This document shows, piece after piece, positions 32,533 to 41,319 of a DNA stretch of 64,000 bases. The position numbers and the translations under genes are program-made. The DNA is from Streptomyces sp. CCM_MD2014 (GTDB taxonomy: Bacteria; Actinomycetota; Actinomycetes; Streptomycetales; Streptomycetaceae): the NCBI RefSeq assembly GCF_000772045.1, contig NZ_CP009754.1, positions 7,564,001-7,628,000 of the forward strand, read 5' to 3'. Position 1 is the stretch's first letter, and each line of letters starts with the position of its first letter. The notes beneath the pieces were generated by a model. The model was given only the letters and a program-made list of their open reading frames with translations, was not told where the DNA came from and did no database searches.

Positions 32533-33576
32533 GTGACCGTCGTCTGGATCAACGGCGCGTTCGGTGCGGGGAAGACCACCACCGCACGGGAACTGATCGA
32601 ACTGATCCCGAACAGCACGCTCTTCGACCCCGAGGTCATCGGCGGGGCGCTCGCGCACCTCCTGCCGCCCAAACGCCTGGCCGAGGTGGGCGACTTCCAG
32701 GACCTGCCGATCTGGCGCCGACTGGTGATCGACACGGCGGCCGCGCTCCTCGCCGACCTCGGCGGGACGCTCGTGGTGCCGATGACCCTGCTGCGCCAGG
32801 AGTACCGGGACGAGATCTTCGGCGGTCTCGCCGCCCGCCGGATCGACGTCCGGCACATCCTGCTGGCCCCGGCCGAAACGATCCTGCGGGACCGAATAGC
32901 GAGCCGCGAGACACCCGAGGACCTGCCGGACGGCGAGATGCGGGTACGGCAGTGGTCCTACGACCACATCGAGCCCTACCGCGCGGCCCTCGCCTCCTGG
33001 CTCACCGCCGACGCCCATCCCGTCGACACCGGCGCCCTCACCCCGTACGAGGCCGCCGTCCGGGTCGCCGAGGCCGTCGGCACGGGCGCCGTGCCGGTCT
33101 GCGAGATCGTGCAGACACCGGAACCCACCGGTGAGACCGTCGCCGCCGGCGTCCTGCTCTTCGACGACCGGGACCGGGTCCTGCTCGTCGACCCCACCTA
33201 CAAACCCGGCTGGGAGTTCCCCGGCGGCGTGGTCGAACCAGGCGAGGCGCCCGCCCGCGCCGGTATGCGCGAGGTCGCCGAGGAGACCGGCCTCGACCTG
33301 CGGGACGTGCCCGCCCTGCTGGTCGTCGACTGGGAACCCCCGGCGCCCCCCGCCCACGGCGGTCTGCGGCTGCTCTTCGACGGCGGCCGGCTCGACTCCG
33401 CGGACGCCGACCGGGTCCTGCTGCCCGGCGCCGAGCTGCGCGCCTGGCGCTTCGCCACCGAGGACGAGGCCGCCGCTCTGCTGCCCCCGGCCCGCTACGA
33501 GCGCCTGCGCTGGGCGCTGAGGGCACGCGAGCGCGGCGCCGCCCACTACCTGGAGGCGGGCACGCCGGTCGGCTGA
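32533..33576 (+). CDS. P-loop kinase-Nudix hydrolase fusion protein
   Basis: The 347-residue protein has two domains. Residues 1-165 are an AAA/zeta-toxin-like or shikimate-kinase-like P-loop module (WINGAFGAGKTTTARELI, Walker A at 8-15). Residues about 200-330 are a Nudix hydrolase whose box fits GX5EX7REUXEEXGU exactly (Gly232 to Gly253; Glu247, Glu250 and Glu251 bind metal). The pair suggests nucleotide or phosphoryl-sugar metabolism with built-in removal of a by-product, but the substrate is unknown. GTG 32533 follows AGAGGGGG. Both domains are complete; no frameshift. Confidence 0.87.
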   Translation: MTVVWINGAFGAGKTTTARELIELIPNSTLFDPEVIGGALAHLLPPKRLAEVGDFQDLPIWRRLVIDTAAALLADLGGTLVVPMTLLRQEYRDEIFGGLAARRIDVRHILLAPAETILRDRIASRETPEDLPDGEMRVRQWSYDHIEPYRAALASWLTADAHPVDTGALTPYEAAVRVAEAVGTGAVPVCEIVQTPEPTGETVAAGVLLFDDRDRVLLVDPTYKPGWEFPGGVVEPGEAPARAGMREVAEETGLDLRDVPALLVVDWEPPAPPAHGGLRLLFDGGRLDSADADRVLLPGAELRAWRFATEDEAAALLPPARYERLRWALRARERGAAHYLEAGTPVG

Positions 33577-33643
33577 GGCCGGCGCGGGGCCCCGCCGTGC
33601 GGCGAAGCCCCTGCCGACGGCGGAACGCGCGACGGGCGCGGGC

Positions 33644-34999
33644 TCAGCTCGCCGCGTAGTTGCGCAGGAAGTGGGCCTCGGCCACCGACAGCCGCTCCAG
33701 TTCCTCGGGGGAGACGCTCTCGTTCACGGCATGGATCTGGGCCTCCGGCTCGCTCAGGCCGATCAGCAGGATCTCCGCCTGCGGGTAGAGGGCCGCCAGG
33801 GTGTTGCACAGCGGGATGGAGCCGCCCTGACCGGCGTACTGCATCTCCTCACCCGGGTACGCCACCGCCATCGCGTCCGCCATGGCCTGGTACGCCGGGC
33901 TCGTGGTGTCGGCGCGGAACGCCTGGCCCTGGCCGATCTGCTCGACGGCGACCCGGGCACCCCACGGCGTGTGCGTCTCCAGGTGGGCCTGGAGCAGCTT
34001 GGTGGCCTCGGCCGCGTCCACGCCCGGCGGCACCCGCAGGCTCACCAGCGCCCGGGCGCCCGCCTGCACCGACGGGGTGGCGCCGACGACCGGCGGGCAG
34101 TCGATGCCGAGCACCGTGACGGCGGGCCGCGCCCAGATCCGGTCGGCGACCGAACCGGAACCGATCAGCTCCACGCCGTCCAGCACGCGCGCGTCCTTGC
34201 GGAACTGCTCCTCGTCGTAGGCCAGCCCCTCCCAGGTGCTGTCCGCCGCCAGACCGTCGACGGTCGTCGAGCCGTCCTCGGCGCGCAGCGAGTCCAGTAC
34301 GCGGATCAGGGCGGCCAGCGCGTCGGGCGCCGCACCGCCGAACTGACCGGAGTGCAGGTTGCCTTCGAGCGTGTCGACCTTCACGCGCAGCAGCGTCATG
34401 CCGCGCAGCGTGGAGGTGACCGTCGGCAGGCCGACGCGGAAGTTGCCCGCGTCGCCGATGACGATGGTGTCGGCGGCCAGCAGCTCCGGGTGCGCCTCGG
34501 CGTACCGCTCCAGGCCGCCCGTGCCCTGCTCCTCGGAGCCCTCGGCGATCACCTTCACGTGCACCGGCACGCCGCCGTTCGCCTTCAGCGCGCGCAGCGC
34601 CAGCAGGTGCATCAGCACACCGCCCTTGCAGTCCGCGGCGCCGCGCCCGTACCAGCGGCCGTCGCGCTCGGTCAGCTCGAACGGCGGCGTGACCCAGCCC
34701 GCCTCGTCCAGCGGCGGCTGCACGTCGTAGTGGGCGTAGAGCAGCACCGTCTTCGCGCCCTCGGGTCCCGGCAGGTACCCGTAGACCGACTGCGTGCCGT
34801 CCGGCGTGTCCAGCAGGGCCACGTCCTCGAAGCCCTCGGCGCGCAGGGCCGTCGCTATCCAGTCGGCGGCACCCTCGCTCTCGCTGCGCGGGAACTGGTC
34901 GAAGTCGGCCACCGATTTGAAGGCCACCAGCGCGGCGAGTTCCTCCTTCGCGCGGGGCATCAGCGAAGCGACGGTCTCGGCGACCGGATTCGGCGACAT
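33644..34999 (-). CDS. M20 family metallopeptidase (dipeptidase)
   Basis: The 451-residue enzyme is an M20 di-zinc peptidase: YAHYDVQPP (His90, Asp92), RGAADCKGG with bridging Asp123, catalytic pair EGSEEQG (Glu156/Glu157), a later Asp in VIGDAGNF, and the C-terminal ligand His in AQIHAVNES. The lid or dimerisation domain lies between, beginning GNLHSGQFGG. It hydrolyses dipeptides in the cytosol. AAGGAGCG precedes the ATG. A CCAAG-N5-CTTGG inverted repeat at 35030-35044 lies just upstream and could be regulatory. Confidence 0.93.
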   Translation of the reverse strand: MSPNPVAETVASLMPRAKEELAALVAFKSVADFDQFPRSESEGAADWIATALRAEGFEDVALLDTPDGTQSVYGYLPGPEGAKTVLLYAHYDVQPPLDEAGWVTPPFELTERDGRWYGRGAADCKGGVLMHLLALRALKANGGVPVHVKVIAEGSEEQGTGGLERYAEAHPELLAADTIVIGDAGNFRVGLPTVTSTLRGMTLLRVKVDTLEGNLHSGQFGGAAPDALAALIRVLDSLRAEDGSTTVDGLAADSTWEGLAYDEEQFRKDARVLDGVELIGSGSVADRIWARPAVTVLGIDCPPVVGATPSVQAGARALVSLRVPPGVDAAEATKLLQAHLETHTPWGARVAVEQIGQGQAFRADTTSPAYQAMADAMAVAYPGEEMQYAGQGGSIPLCNTLAALYPQAEILLIGLSEPEAQIHAVNESVSPEELERLSVAEAHFLRNYAAS

Positions 35000-35143
35000 G
35001 GGCACGCTCCTTGTGGGTGCGACGTTGTACCAAGGAGTACTTGGAATGACGGGCCGATCCTCCCACAGTGGCCTGCGGCGATGCCCGCCGTAGGATGCGG
35101 GGGTCAGGTGCGGCATGCGGTTTGATCGGAGCAGTAGACCATC

Positions 35144-36439
35144 GTGAGCAGCGAGAACTCTTCGGCGGACGACGCGCGTCAGGTCTGGGACGTGGTCGTG
35201 GTGGGCGCGGGACCGGCGGGGGCCTCGGCCGCCTACGCGGCGGCGGTCGCGGGGCGGCGCGTCCTGTTGCTGGAGAAGGCCGAGCTGCCCCGCTACAAAA
35301 CGTGCGGCGGCGGCATCATCGGCCCCTCGCGCGACACCCTCCCGCCCGGCTTCGAGCTGCCCTTCCAGGACCGTGTGCACGCGGTGACCTTCTCGAACAA
35401 CGGGCGCTTCACCCGGACCCGGCGCTCCCGGCAGATGCTGTTCGGGCTGATCAACCGGCCGGAGTTCGACCTGCAGCTCGTCGAGCACGCCCAGAAGGCG
35501 GGCGCCGAACTGCGCACCGGGGCGACGGTGACCCGGGTGGAGCAGCACGGGTCGGCGGTCCCGGACCGGCGCACGGTCGCCGTCGTCCTCCAGGGCGGCG
35601 AGACCCTGCTGGCCCGCGCCGTCGTCGGCGCGGACGGCAGTGCCAGCCGGATAGGCGCGCACGTCGGGGTGAAGCTCGACCAGGTCGATCTCGGCCTGGA
35701 GGCGGAGATCCCGGTGCCCGAGACGGTCGCCGAGGACTGGAAGGGCCGGGTGCTCATCGACTGGGGCCCCATCCCCGGCAGTTACGGCTGGGTCTTCCCC
35801 AAGGGCGACACGCTCACCGTCGGTGTGATCTCGGCGCGCGGCGAGGGCGCGGCGACCAAGCGGTACCTGGAGGACTTCGTCGCCCGGCTCGGGCTGGCCG
35901 GATTCGAGCCCAGCATCTCCTCCGGCCACCTGACCCGCTGCCGCGCGGACGACTCGCCGCTCTCGCGCGGCCGGGTCCTGGTGTGCGGGGACGCGGCCGG
36001 GCTCCTGGAGCCGTGGACCCGCGAGGGCATCTCCTTCGCACTGCGCTCGGGACGGCTCGCGGGGGAGTGGGCGGTGCGCATCTCCGAGGCGCACGACGCC
36101 GTGGACGCCCGCAAGCAGGCCCTGAACTACGCGTTCGCCATCAAGGCCGGTCTCGGCGTGGAGATGGGCGTCGGCAAGCGGATGCTGGCGGTGTTCGAGC
36201 GCCGGCCCGGGCTCTTCCACGCGGCCCTGACCGGGTTCCGCCCGGCCTGGAAGGCGTTCAAGGACATCACACAGGGCTCGACCTCGCTGGGCGAGCTGGT
36301 CCGCAGCCACCCGCTCGCGCAGCGGGCGCTGGCGGCGATGGACCGGCGCCCCGACCCGGCCGCGCAGCCCGACCCGTCCGCCGCGCCCGCGCCGGCCAAG
36401 GCGTCCGACCGGTCCACGGGGGACGCGACCGGCACCTGA
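35144..36439 (+). CDS. geranylgeranyl reductase family flavoprotein
   Basis: The 431-residue FAD enzyme has the dinucleotide loop VVVVGAGPAGASAAYAAA, the GGR-specific RYKTCGGGIIG segment, a GADGSASRIG motif, and the second FAD segment VCGDAAGLLEPWTREGI. It belongs to the geranylgeranyl/digeranylgeranyl reductase family, which saturates prenyl chains of quinones or lipids. In Streptomyces this suggests reduction of menaquinone side chains, though other reductases of the family exist. A hydrophilic Pro/Ala-rich tail ends the protein. No partner in operon. Confidence 0.9.
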   Translation: MSSENSSADDARQVWDVVVVGAGPAGASAAYAAAVAGRRVLLLEKAELPRYKTCGGGIIGPSRDTLPPGFELPFQDRVHAVTFSNNGRFTRTRRSRQMLFGLINRPEFDLQLVEHAQKAGAELRTGATVTRVEQHGSAVPDRRTVAVVLQGGETLLARAVVGADGSASRIGAHVGVKLDQVDLGLEAEIPVPETVAEDWKGRVLIDWGPIPGSYGWVFPKGDTLTVGVISARGEGAATKRYLEDFVARLGLAGFEPSISSGHLTRCRADDSPLSRGRVLVCGDAAGLLEPWTREGISFALRSGRLAGEWAVRISEAHDAVDARKQALNYAFAIKAGLGVEMGVGKRMLAVFERRPGLFHAALTGFRPAWKAFKDITQGSTSLGELVRSHPLAQRALAAMDRRPDPAAQPDPSAAPAPAKASDRSTGDATGT

Positions 36440-36531
36440 CCGTCGGCTTCCGGCCGTCGGCGGCGCGTCACCGCCCGGGACCACGGTGTCCGGTGCCGCC
36501 TCGGGGTCCAGGGGACTCCGCGGCCGGTGAG

Positions 36532-36553
36532 ACGTACTTCGCCGGGAGTACGT
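36532..36553 (+). promoter_or_regulatory. inverted repeat ACGTACT-N8-AGTACGT upstream of the two-component genes
   Basis: Perfect 7-bp arms are centred about 69 bp before the histidine kinase start. NarL-type response regulators bind inverted repeats upstream of their own operons, so this is a candidate autoregulatory site. Confidence 0.45.
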
Positions 36554-36610
36554 GCGATGACCACGCGCGGGTGACGCCGCCCGGCGTGCCCGGCGTCTAG
36601 CGTGGCGGAC

Positions 36611-37858
36611 ATGGACGGACAGCACGATCCCGGGGGCCGGGCACCGCGGTGGTGGCGGCACGGGCCCGCGTGGTGGGACCGGCGGGGCGACGAGGAGCGC
36701 CACCCCCGGTGGCCCTGGCGCTCCACCGTGCTCATCACGGCGTTCGTGCTGTTCGGCTCGAACTTCGCCGCCCACGCGCAGGCGGGGGAGCGGGCGGCCC
36801 TGGACCCCTTCGCGCGCGTGCTGCTGTTCGTGACGGGCGCCGCCCTGCTGTGGCGGCAGCGGTACCCGGTGCCGGTCGTCTTCGGCACGGCGGTCACCAC
36901 CCTGGTCTATCTGGGGGCCGGATACCCGTACGGCCCGGTGTTCGTCGCCGTCGCCGTGGCCTGCTTCAGCGCCGTCGTCGCCGGGCACCGCAAGGCGGCC
37001 TGGGCGGCGATGGGGACGCTGTGGGCCGGGCACGCCCTGGTGGCGCACTGGCTCTACCGGTGGCTGCCGCCGTCCGGGGACTCCGCCGCGTCGTGGGGGC
37101 AGGAGCTCGTGATCGCCACCTGGGTGGTGGCCGTCGCGGCCCTGTCGGAACTGGCCCGGGCCCGCCGCGAGCAGTGGGCACGGGAGCGGGCGGAGCGGGC
37201 ACAGGCGGCACGCCGGCGCGCGGACGAGGAGCGGCTGCGGATCGCCCGCGAGCTGCACGACGTCCTCGCGCACAGCATTTCCGTCATCAACGTGCAGGCC
37301 GGTGTCGGACTGGCCCTCCTGGACACCGACCCGGAACAGGCCCGCACCGCGCTCACCACCATCAAGGACCAGAGCAAGGAGGCGCTCGGCGAGGTGCGGC
37401 AGGTACTCGACACCCTGCGCAGCCCGGGGGACGCGCCGCGCGCTCCGGCTCCCGGCCTCGGCCGGCTCCCCGAACTGGTCGAGCAGGCGGCGAGCGCGGG
37501 CCTCACCGTCGAGGTGGCGGGGAAAGCGCCGCGCCTGTCGCCCGGTACCGACCTGGCCGCGTTCCGCATCGTGCAGGAGGCGCTCACCAACGTCGTACGG
37601 CACTCGGGTTCCCGGCGCGCGCACGTCCGCCTCGACCGGGACGGGAGCACGCTGCTGCTGCGCGTCGACGACGACGGCCCCGCGACGGGTGCCGAGGCGG
37701 GCGGCAGCGGCAACGGGCTGGCCGGCATGCGGGAGCGCGCGGCGGCCCTCGGTGGCACCATCGATGCGGGCCCGCGTCCCGACGGCGGCTTCCGGGTGCT
37801 GGCGGCCCTGCCGATCGACGTGAAGCACACGACACGCGCCAAGGAGGAAGACCGGTGA
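36611..37858 (+). CDS. NarL-type sensor histidine kinase
   Basis: The 415-residue kinase has four to five N-terminal membrane helices (about 38-55, 65-82, 88-102, 107-125, 165-182) and no long extracellular domain, then a HisKA_3 domain with phospho-acceptor His216 in ARELHDVLAHSIS and an HATPase_c domain (EALTNVVRHS, VDDDGP, GNGLAGMRER). It probably senses a membrane-associated signal. A TAGCGT -10-like box at 36598-36603 puts the ATG near the transcription start, suggesting a leaderless mRNA; GTG 36602 lies in the box. The stop overlaps the regulator start (GTGA). Confidence 0.92.
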   Translation: MDGQHDPGGRAPRWWRHGPAWWDRRGDEERHPRWPWRSTVLITAFVLFGSNFAAHAQAGERAALDPFARVLLFVTGAALLWRQRYPVPVVFGTAVTTLVYLGAGYPYGPVFVAVAVACFSAVVAGHRKAAWAAMGTLWAGHALVAHWLYRWLPPSGDSAASWGQELVIATWVVAVAALSELARARREQWARERAERAQAARRRADEERLRIARELHDVLAHSISVINVQAGVGLALLDTDPEQARTALTTIKDQSKEALGEVRQVLDTLRSPGDAPRAPAPGLGRLPELVEQAASAGLTVEVAGKAPRLSPGTDLAAFRIVQEALTNVVRHSGSRRAHVRLDRDGSTLLLRVDDDGPATGAEAGGSGNGLAGMRERAAALGGTIDAGPRPDGGFRVLAALPIDVKHTTRAKEEDR

Positions 37859-38520
37859 TCCGCGTACTGCTCGCCGACGACCAGTCGTTGGTACGGGCCG
37901 GCTTCCGGGCGCTGCTGGACGCGCAGTCGGACATCGAGGTGGTCGGGGAGGCCGCCGACGGCCGGGAGGCGGTGCGCTCGATCCGCGAACTGCGTCCCGA
38001 CGTCGTCCTCATGGACATCCGCATGCCCCTGCTGGACGGCCTCGCGGCGACCCGCGAGGTCACCGGCGACCCGGGGTTGCGCGACGTGAAGGTGGTCATG
38101 CTCACCACCTTCGAACTCGACGAGTACGTCTTCGAGGCGATCCGCTCCGGCGCCTCCGGCTTCCTGGTCAAGGACACCGAACCCGAGGAACTCCTGCGCG
38201 CCGTGCGGGCCGTGGTGGACGGCGACGCGCTGCTCTCACCCGGGGTGACCCGCCGGCTGATCGCCGAGTTCGCGGCCCGCTCCAAGGAACCCGCGGCGGC
38301 CGCCGGGATGGCCCGGCTGACCGAGCGGGAGCGCGAGGTGATGGCGCTGGTCGGCATCGGACTGTCCAACGAGGAGATCGCCCGCCGGCTGGTCGTCAGC
38401 CCGCTGACCGCCAAGACCCACGTCAGCCGCACCATGGTGAAGCTGGGCGCCCGCGACCGGGCCCAACTGGTCGTCCTCGCCTACGAGTCGGGGCTCGTAC
38501 GCCCGGGCTGGCTCGGCTGA
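37855..38520 (+). CDS. NarL/LuxR family response regulator
   Basis: The 221-residue regulator has a receiver domain with phospho-acceptor Asp54 in VVLMDIRMP and acidic pocket LADDQ, a Lys in FLVKDTEPEEL, and a C-terminal LuxR-type HTH (LTEREREVMALVGIGLSNEEIARRL to KTHVSRTMVKLG). It is the cognate partner of the preceding kinase. GTG 37855 follows AAGGAGGAAG and overlaps the kinase stop. Targets are unknown; the inverted repeat upstream of the kinase gene is one candidate. Confidence 0.94.
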   Translation: MIRVLLADDQSLVRAGFRALLDAQSDIEVVGEAADGREAVRSIRELRPDVVLMDIRMPLLDGLAATREVTGDPGLRDVKVVMLTTFELDEYVFEAIRSGASGFLVKDTEPEELLRAVRAVVDGDALLSPGVTRRLIAEFAARSKEPAAAAGMARLTEREREVMALVGIGLSNEEIARRLVVSPLTAKTHVSRTMVKLGARDRAQLVVLAYESGLVRPGWLG

Positions 38521-38765
38521 CCGCCGCGCGCGAACCGGGCCGGCACGCTCACCACCCGGACGGAGAACACCACGACGGCGAGCACCACGCCCGCCCCGAC
38601 GAACGCGGTACGCGGCGCGCCCGTCGGGTCGAAGAGATACGCCGGCCCCGCCAGCGCGCCGAACAGCACCGCCGCCGCGAACGCCGCGCTGCACAGCGCG
38701 TAGCCGATCTCGATCGTGACGGCGTCCCGTTCACCCTGCGTGCGCCGTCCCCCGTAGGTCTCCAC
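38481..38765 (-). CDS. small two-helix membrane protein, DUF6332-like
   Basis: The 94-residue protein has a GRRTQGERDAVTIEIGYAL N-terminus and two hydrophobic helices (about 20-42 and 55-75). I recall this pattern as DUF6332 in Streptomyces, unknown function, not verified. It overlaps the 3' end of the response regulator by 40 bp in convergent orientation. The first ATG is used; the conserved part begins about five residues later. Confidence 0.65.
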   Translation of the reverse strand: METYGGRRTQGERDAVTIEIGYALCSAAFAAAVLFGALAGPAYLFDPTGAPRTAFVGAGVVLAVVVFSVRVVSVPARFARGGQPSQPGRTSPDS

Positions 38766-38806
38766 GGTGCCGGGTCTCCCGGAACGGGCGGGGTTCCGTC
38801 AGCGCG

Positions 38807-38835
38807 GTGACCGCCGCGAGGGGCTCTGCTACGGT
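38807..38835 (+). promoter_or_regulatory. leaderless promoter of the MarR gene
   Basis: GTGACC (38807-38812) and TACGGT (38830-38835) are spaced by 17 bp, and the ATG at 38842 falls where transcription should begin. No ribosome site is present. Confidence 0.6.
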
Positions 38836-38841
38836 GCGCGG

Positions 38842-39240
38842 ATGGCGGCGAAGAAGGCCGAACAGGCGCTCGTGACCCGGTGGCGCTCGATCCTGGTCCT
38901 CCACGCCCGTGTCCAGTGCGAACTCGACCGCGCGCTGCACGGACACGGTCTGTGCGCGAGCGACTTCGAGGTCCTCGACGTCCTGGCCGGCACCCGGGAC
39001 GAGGACGGTCCCGGCTCCTTCGGATACCGGGTCCAGGAGATCTCCGAGCGGGTCCACCTCACTCAGAGTGCTCTCTCGCGGCTGGTCGCCCGGCTGGAGA
39101 AGGACGGTCTCGTCGAGCGCTCCGTGTGCGCAGAGGACAGGCGGGGGACGCGGGTGGCGCTCACCCCGCAGGGGCGGGCCAGGCACGGCGAGGCGCTCCC
39201 GGTGCAGCGGGCGGTGCTGCATCGGATGCTGGCCGGCTGA
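38842..39240 (+). CDS. MarR family transcriptional regulator
   Basis: The 132-residue protein is a compact MarR domain: LCASDFEVLDVLAG, recognition helix VHLTQSALSRLVARLEKDGLV, wing CAEDRRGTRVALTPQGR. It is shorter than most MarR proteins and lacks the long C-terminal dimer helix, ending soon after the wing helix. It is a stand-alone gene, convergent with a maleylpyruvate-isomerase-like gene. The ligand is unknown. Confidence 0.9.
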   Translation: MAAKKAEQALVTRWRSILVLHARVQCELDRALHGHGLCASDFEVLDVLAGTRDEDGPGSFGYRVQEISERVHLTQSALSRLVARLEKDGLVERSVCAEDRRGTRVALTPQGRARHGEALPVQRAVLHRMLAG

Positions 39241-39261
39241 CCGGTCCCTCGGGCGTTCGGC

Positions 39262-40002
39262 TCACTTCCAGGTGACGCCCGACCGCTCGCGCCACAACGC
39301 GGCGAGGGCGCCGTCGCCCTTCACCTCCGGGAAGGGCCGGCGGTTCCACAGCGCCGGATAGAGCTGCGCGGCGGGGCCGGACAGCTCGCAGTCGGCGTCT
39401 GCGTCCTCCTCCCGCACGGTCACCGGCGGCTGAGGGGACAGCCGTACGGTCCACACCGCGTCCGGCGTGTCCGTCGCCCGCACCCGCAGCGTGCGGGGTC
39501 CCTCGGTGCGCACCGCGCTCTTCGGACGGGCGTGGAAGGCGCACAGCAGCTCGTCGATGCCGTCCACCGCGAAGTCCGCGCCGACGGCGGTGGGTTCGCC
39601 GCCGCGGGCGGACTCGGCGTCGATCCGGTGCACGGTCGTCTCGTGCGCCTGCCGCCTGGCCCAGAAGGCCAGCGGCGACGGCGCGGGCAGGAAGTGCCAG
39701 CACCGCACGCCGGGCTCGGCGCCGGCGAGGGTGCCGACGAGCCGTTCGTGTCCCTCCCGGAACCAGCTCAGCAGCGGACCGCCGTCTAGGGCGGGCGGGT
39801 CGTCGGCCCGCCGGGGACCGGTGTGCCCCTCGGCGACGAACTCCGTCGCCCAGCGGTGCACCATCCCCGTGTGCCGCAGCAGGTCCCGAACCCGCCAGCC
39901 CGGGCAGGTCGGCACCTCGGCGTCGGTGCCCGCCGCCTCGGCGGCCGCGGCCAGCAACGCTCCTTCACGGTCCAGGATCTCGACGTACGCGGCGGTCCTC
40001 AT
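39262..40002 (-). CDS. mycothiol-dependent maleylpyruvate isomerase family protein
   Basis: The 246-residue protein has the DinB-like four-helix MDMPI N-terminal domain (VPTCPGWRVRDLLRHTGMVHRW with metal-ligand His, and RRQAHETTVHRID with the paired His residues) and a smaller C-terminal domain. Mycothiol is the actinobacterial thiol cofactor used by such enzymes. The name comes from maleylpyruvate isomerase, but many paralogues exist with other substrates. The gene lies 64 bp after the MFS permease gene on the same strand. Confidence 0.88.
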   Translation of the reverse strand: MRTAAYVEILDREGALLAAAAEAAGTDAEVPTCPGWRVRDLLRHTGMVHRWATEFVAEGHTGPRRADDPPALDGGPLLSWFREGHERLVGTLAGAEPGVRCWHFLPAPSPLAFWARRQAHETTVHRIDAESARGGEPTAVGADFAVDGIDELLCAFHARPKSAVRTEGPRTLRVRATDTPDAVWTVRLSPQPPVTVREEDADADCELSGPAAQLYPALWNRRPFPEVKGDGALAALWRERSGVTWK

Positions 40003-40066
40003 GGCAGGCAGTCTGCCGCACGGAGCGCACCCGACGGCACGCCGCGCGGCACTTTCGGGGTCCGCC

Positions 40067-41275
40067 TCAGCCCTGGACTCCCGCGCGGTGCGTCGCCACC
40101 GCGACCAGCACGGCCACCGCGGCGAGCGCCGCGACACTGGTGAGGGCGGCCGGCAGCGAGAACCAGTCGGCCATGAAACCGATCGCGGGCGGTCCGAGCA
40201 GCATGCCGCCGTAGCCCAGGGTGGACGCGGTCGCGACACCGCTCGGGCCGCCGAGCGCACCGGCCCGCTCGACCGCGACCGGGAAGATGTTGGCCAGTCC
40301 GAGGCCGGTGATCGCGAAGCCGAACAGCGCCGCCCACACGGACGGGGCGAGCGACCCGAGCAGCATGCCGGCCACCGCCGTGGTGCCGCCCGCCACCACC
40401 GTGGCCGTCCGGCCCAGCCGCTCCAGCAGCGTCGTCCCGGTCAGCCGGCCGACGGTCATGGCGAGCGCGAAACACGAGTAGCCCGCTGCCGCCAGCCCCG
40501 GGGAGGCGTCGAGGTCCTGCTCCAGGTGCAGGGCGCCCCAGTCGGCCATCGCGCCCTCGCCGTACGCGGTGCACAGGGCGATCAGGCCGAAGGTGACGAC
40601 GAGGCGGCGGGTACGACGGTCACGGTGGCGTGGGGCGTCGGCCTCGTCCGGTGTGCGGTCCGGGGGCGCGGCGGGCTCGCAGCGCAGCAGGGCGCGGCCC
40701 GCGAACAGGGTGACCAGCAGACCGGTCACGGTGAGGGCGAGCAGGTGCCGCGTCGGCGACAGAGCCCCGGCGACCAGGCCGCCGAGCCCCGCGCCGACCA
40801 TCCCGCCGAGGCTGAACGCCGCGTGGAAGCTGGGCATGACGGGACGTCCCAGTACGGCGACCAGGTCGACGGCGGCGCTGTTGAAGGCGACGTTGATCCC
40901 GCCGTACGCGCTGCCGAAGACCAGCAGCACGGCGCCGAGGGCGAGCGCCGAGTGGGTGAGCGGGGGCAGGGCGATGCTGAGGCAGAGCAGCACCGCGCAG
41001 GCGACGGTGACGGGGTGGCTGCCGTAGCGCCGGACCAGCCGTCCGGTGAGCGTCATGGTGACGACGGCGCCCGCCGAGACACCGAGCAGGGCGAGCCCGA
41101 GGGCGCTGGCGGAGGCGCCGGTCTGCTCCTTGATGGCGGGGATGCGGACCACCCAGCCGGCGAAGACGAAGCCGTCGAGGGCGAAGAAGGAGGTCAGAGC
41201 GATGCGGAGACGGGTGAGATCGGTACGGGAGCCCGGCACGGCGCTGTGCGAACGGGCTTTGTTTATTTGCGGCAC
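40067..41275 (-). CDS. MFS transporter
   Basis: The 402-residue permease has about 12 hydrophobic helices. It has the loop 2-3 signature variant GRLVRRYGSHPV and an IFPVAVERAG helix, and resembles the FucP/YbjJ-like subgroup of sugar or drug transporters. The substrate is unknown. The GTG start lacks a ribosome site; TAGCCT on the minus strand (41282-41287) sits 6 nt before it, consistent with a leaderless message. It precedes the maleylpyruvate isomerase-like gene in the same direction. Confidence 0.87.
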   Translation of the reverse strand: MPQINKARSHSAVPGSRTDLTRLRIALTSFFALDGFVFAGWVVRIPAIKEQTGASASALGLALLGVSAGAVVTMTLTGRLVRRYGSHPVTVACAVLLCLSIALPPLTHSALALGAVLLVFGSAYGGINVAFNSAAVDLVAVLGRPVMPSFHAAFSLGGMVGAGLGGLVAGALSPTRHLLALTVTGLLVTLFAGRALLRCEPAAPPDRTPDEADAPRHRDRRTRRLVVTFGLIALCTAYGEGAMADWGALHLEQDLDASPGLAAAGYSCFALAMTVGRLTGTTLLERLGRTATVVAGGTTAVAGMLLGSLAPSVWAALFGFAITGLGLANIFPVAVERAGALGGPSGVATASTLGYGGMLLGPPAIGFMADWFSLPAALTSVAALAAVAVLVAVATHRAGVQG

Positions 41276-41319
41276 AAAAGGAGGCTAGGTGCCGGGCGGG
41301 CTCGCGGCAAGGGCGTCCG

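Noticed and set aside
34999-37828. Minus-strand open frame extending the M20 peptidase far upstream
   Set aside because: The peptidase domain starts at 34999 with a good ribosome site; the extension is antisense to the flavoprotein and histidine kinase genes.
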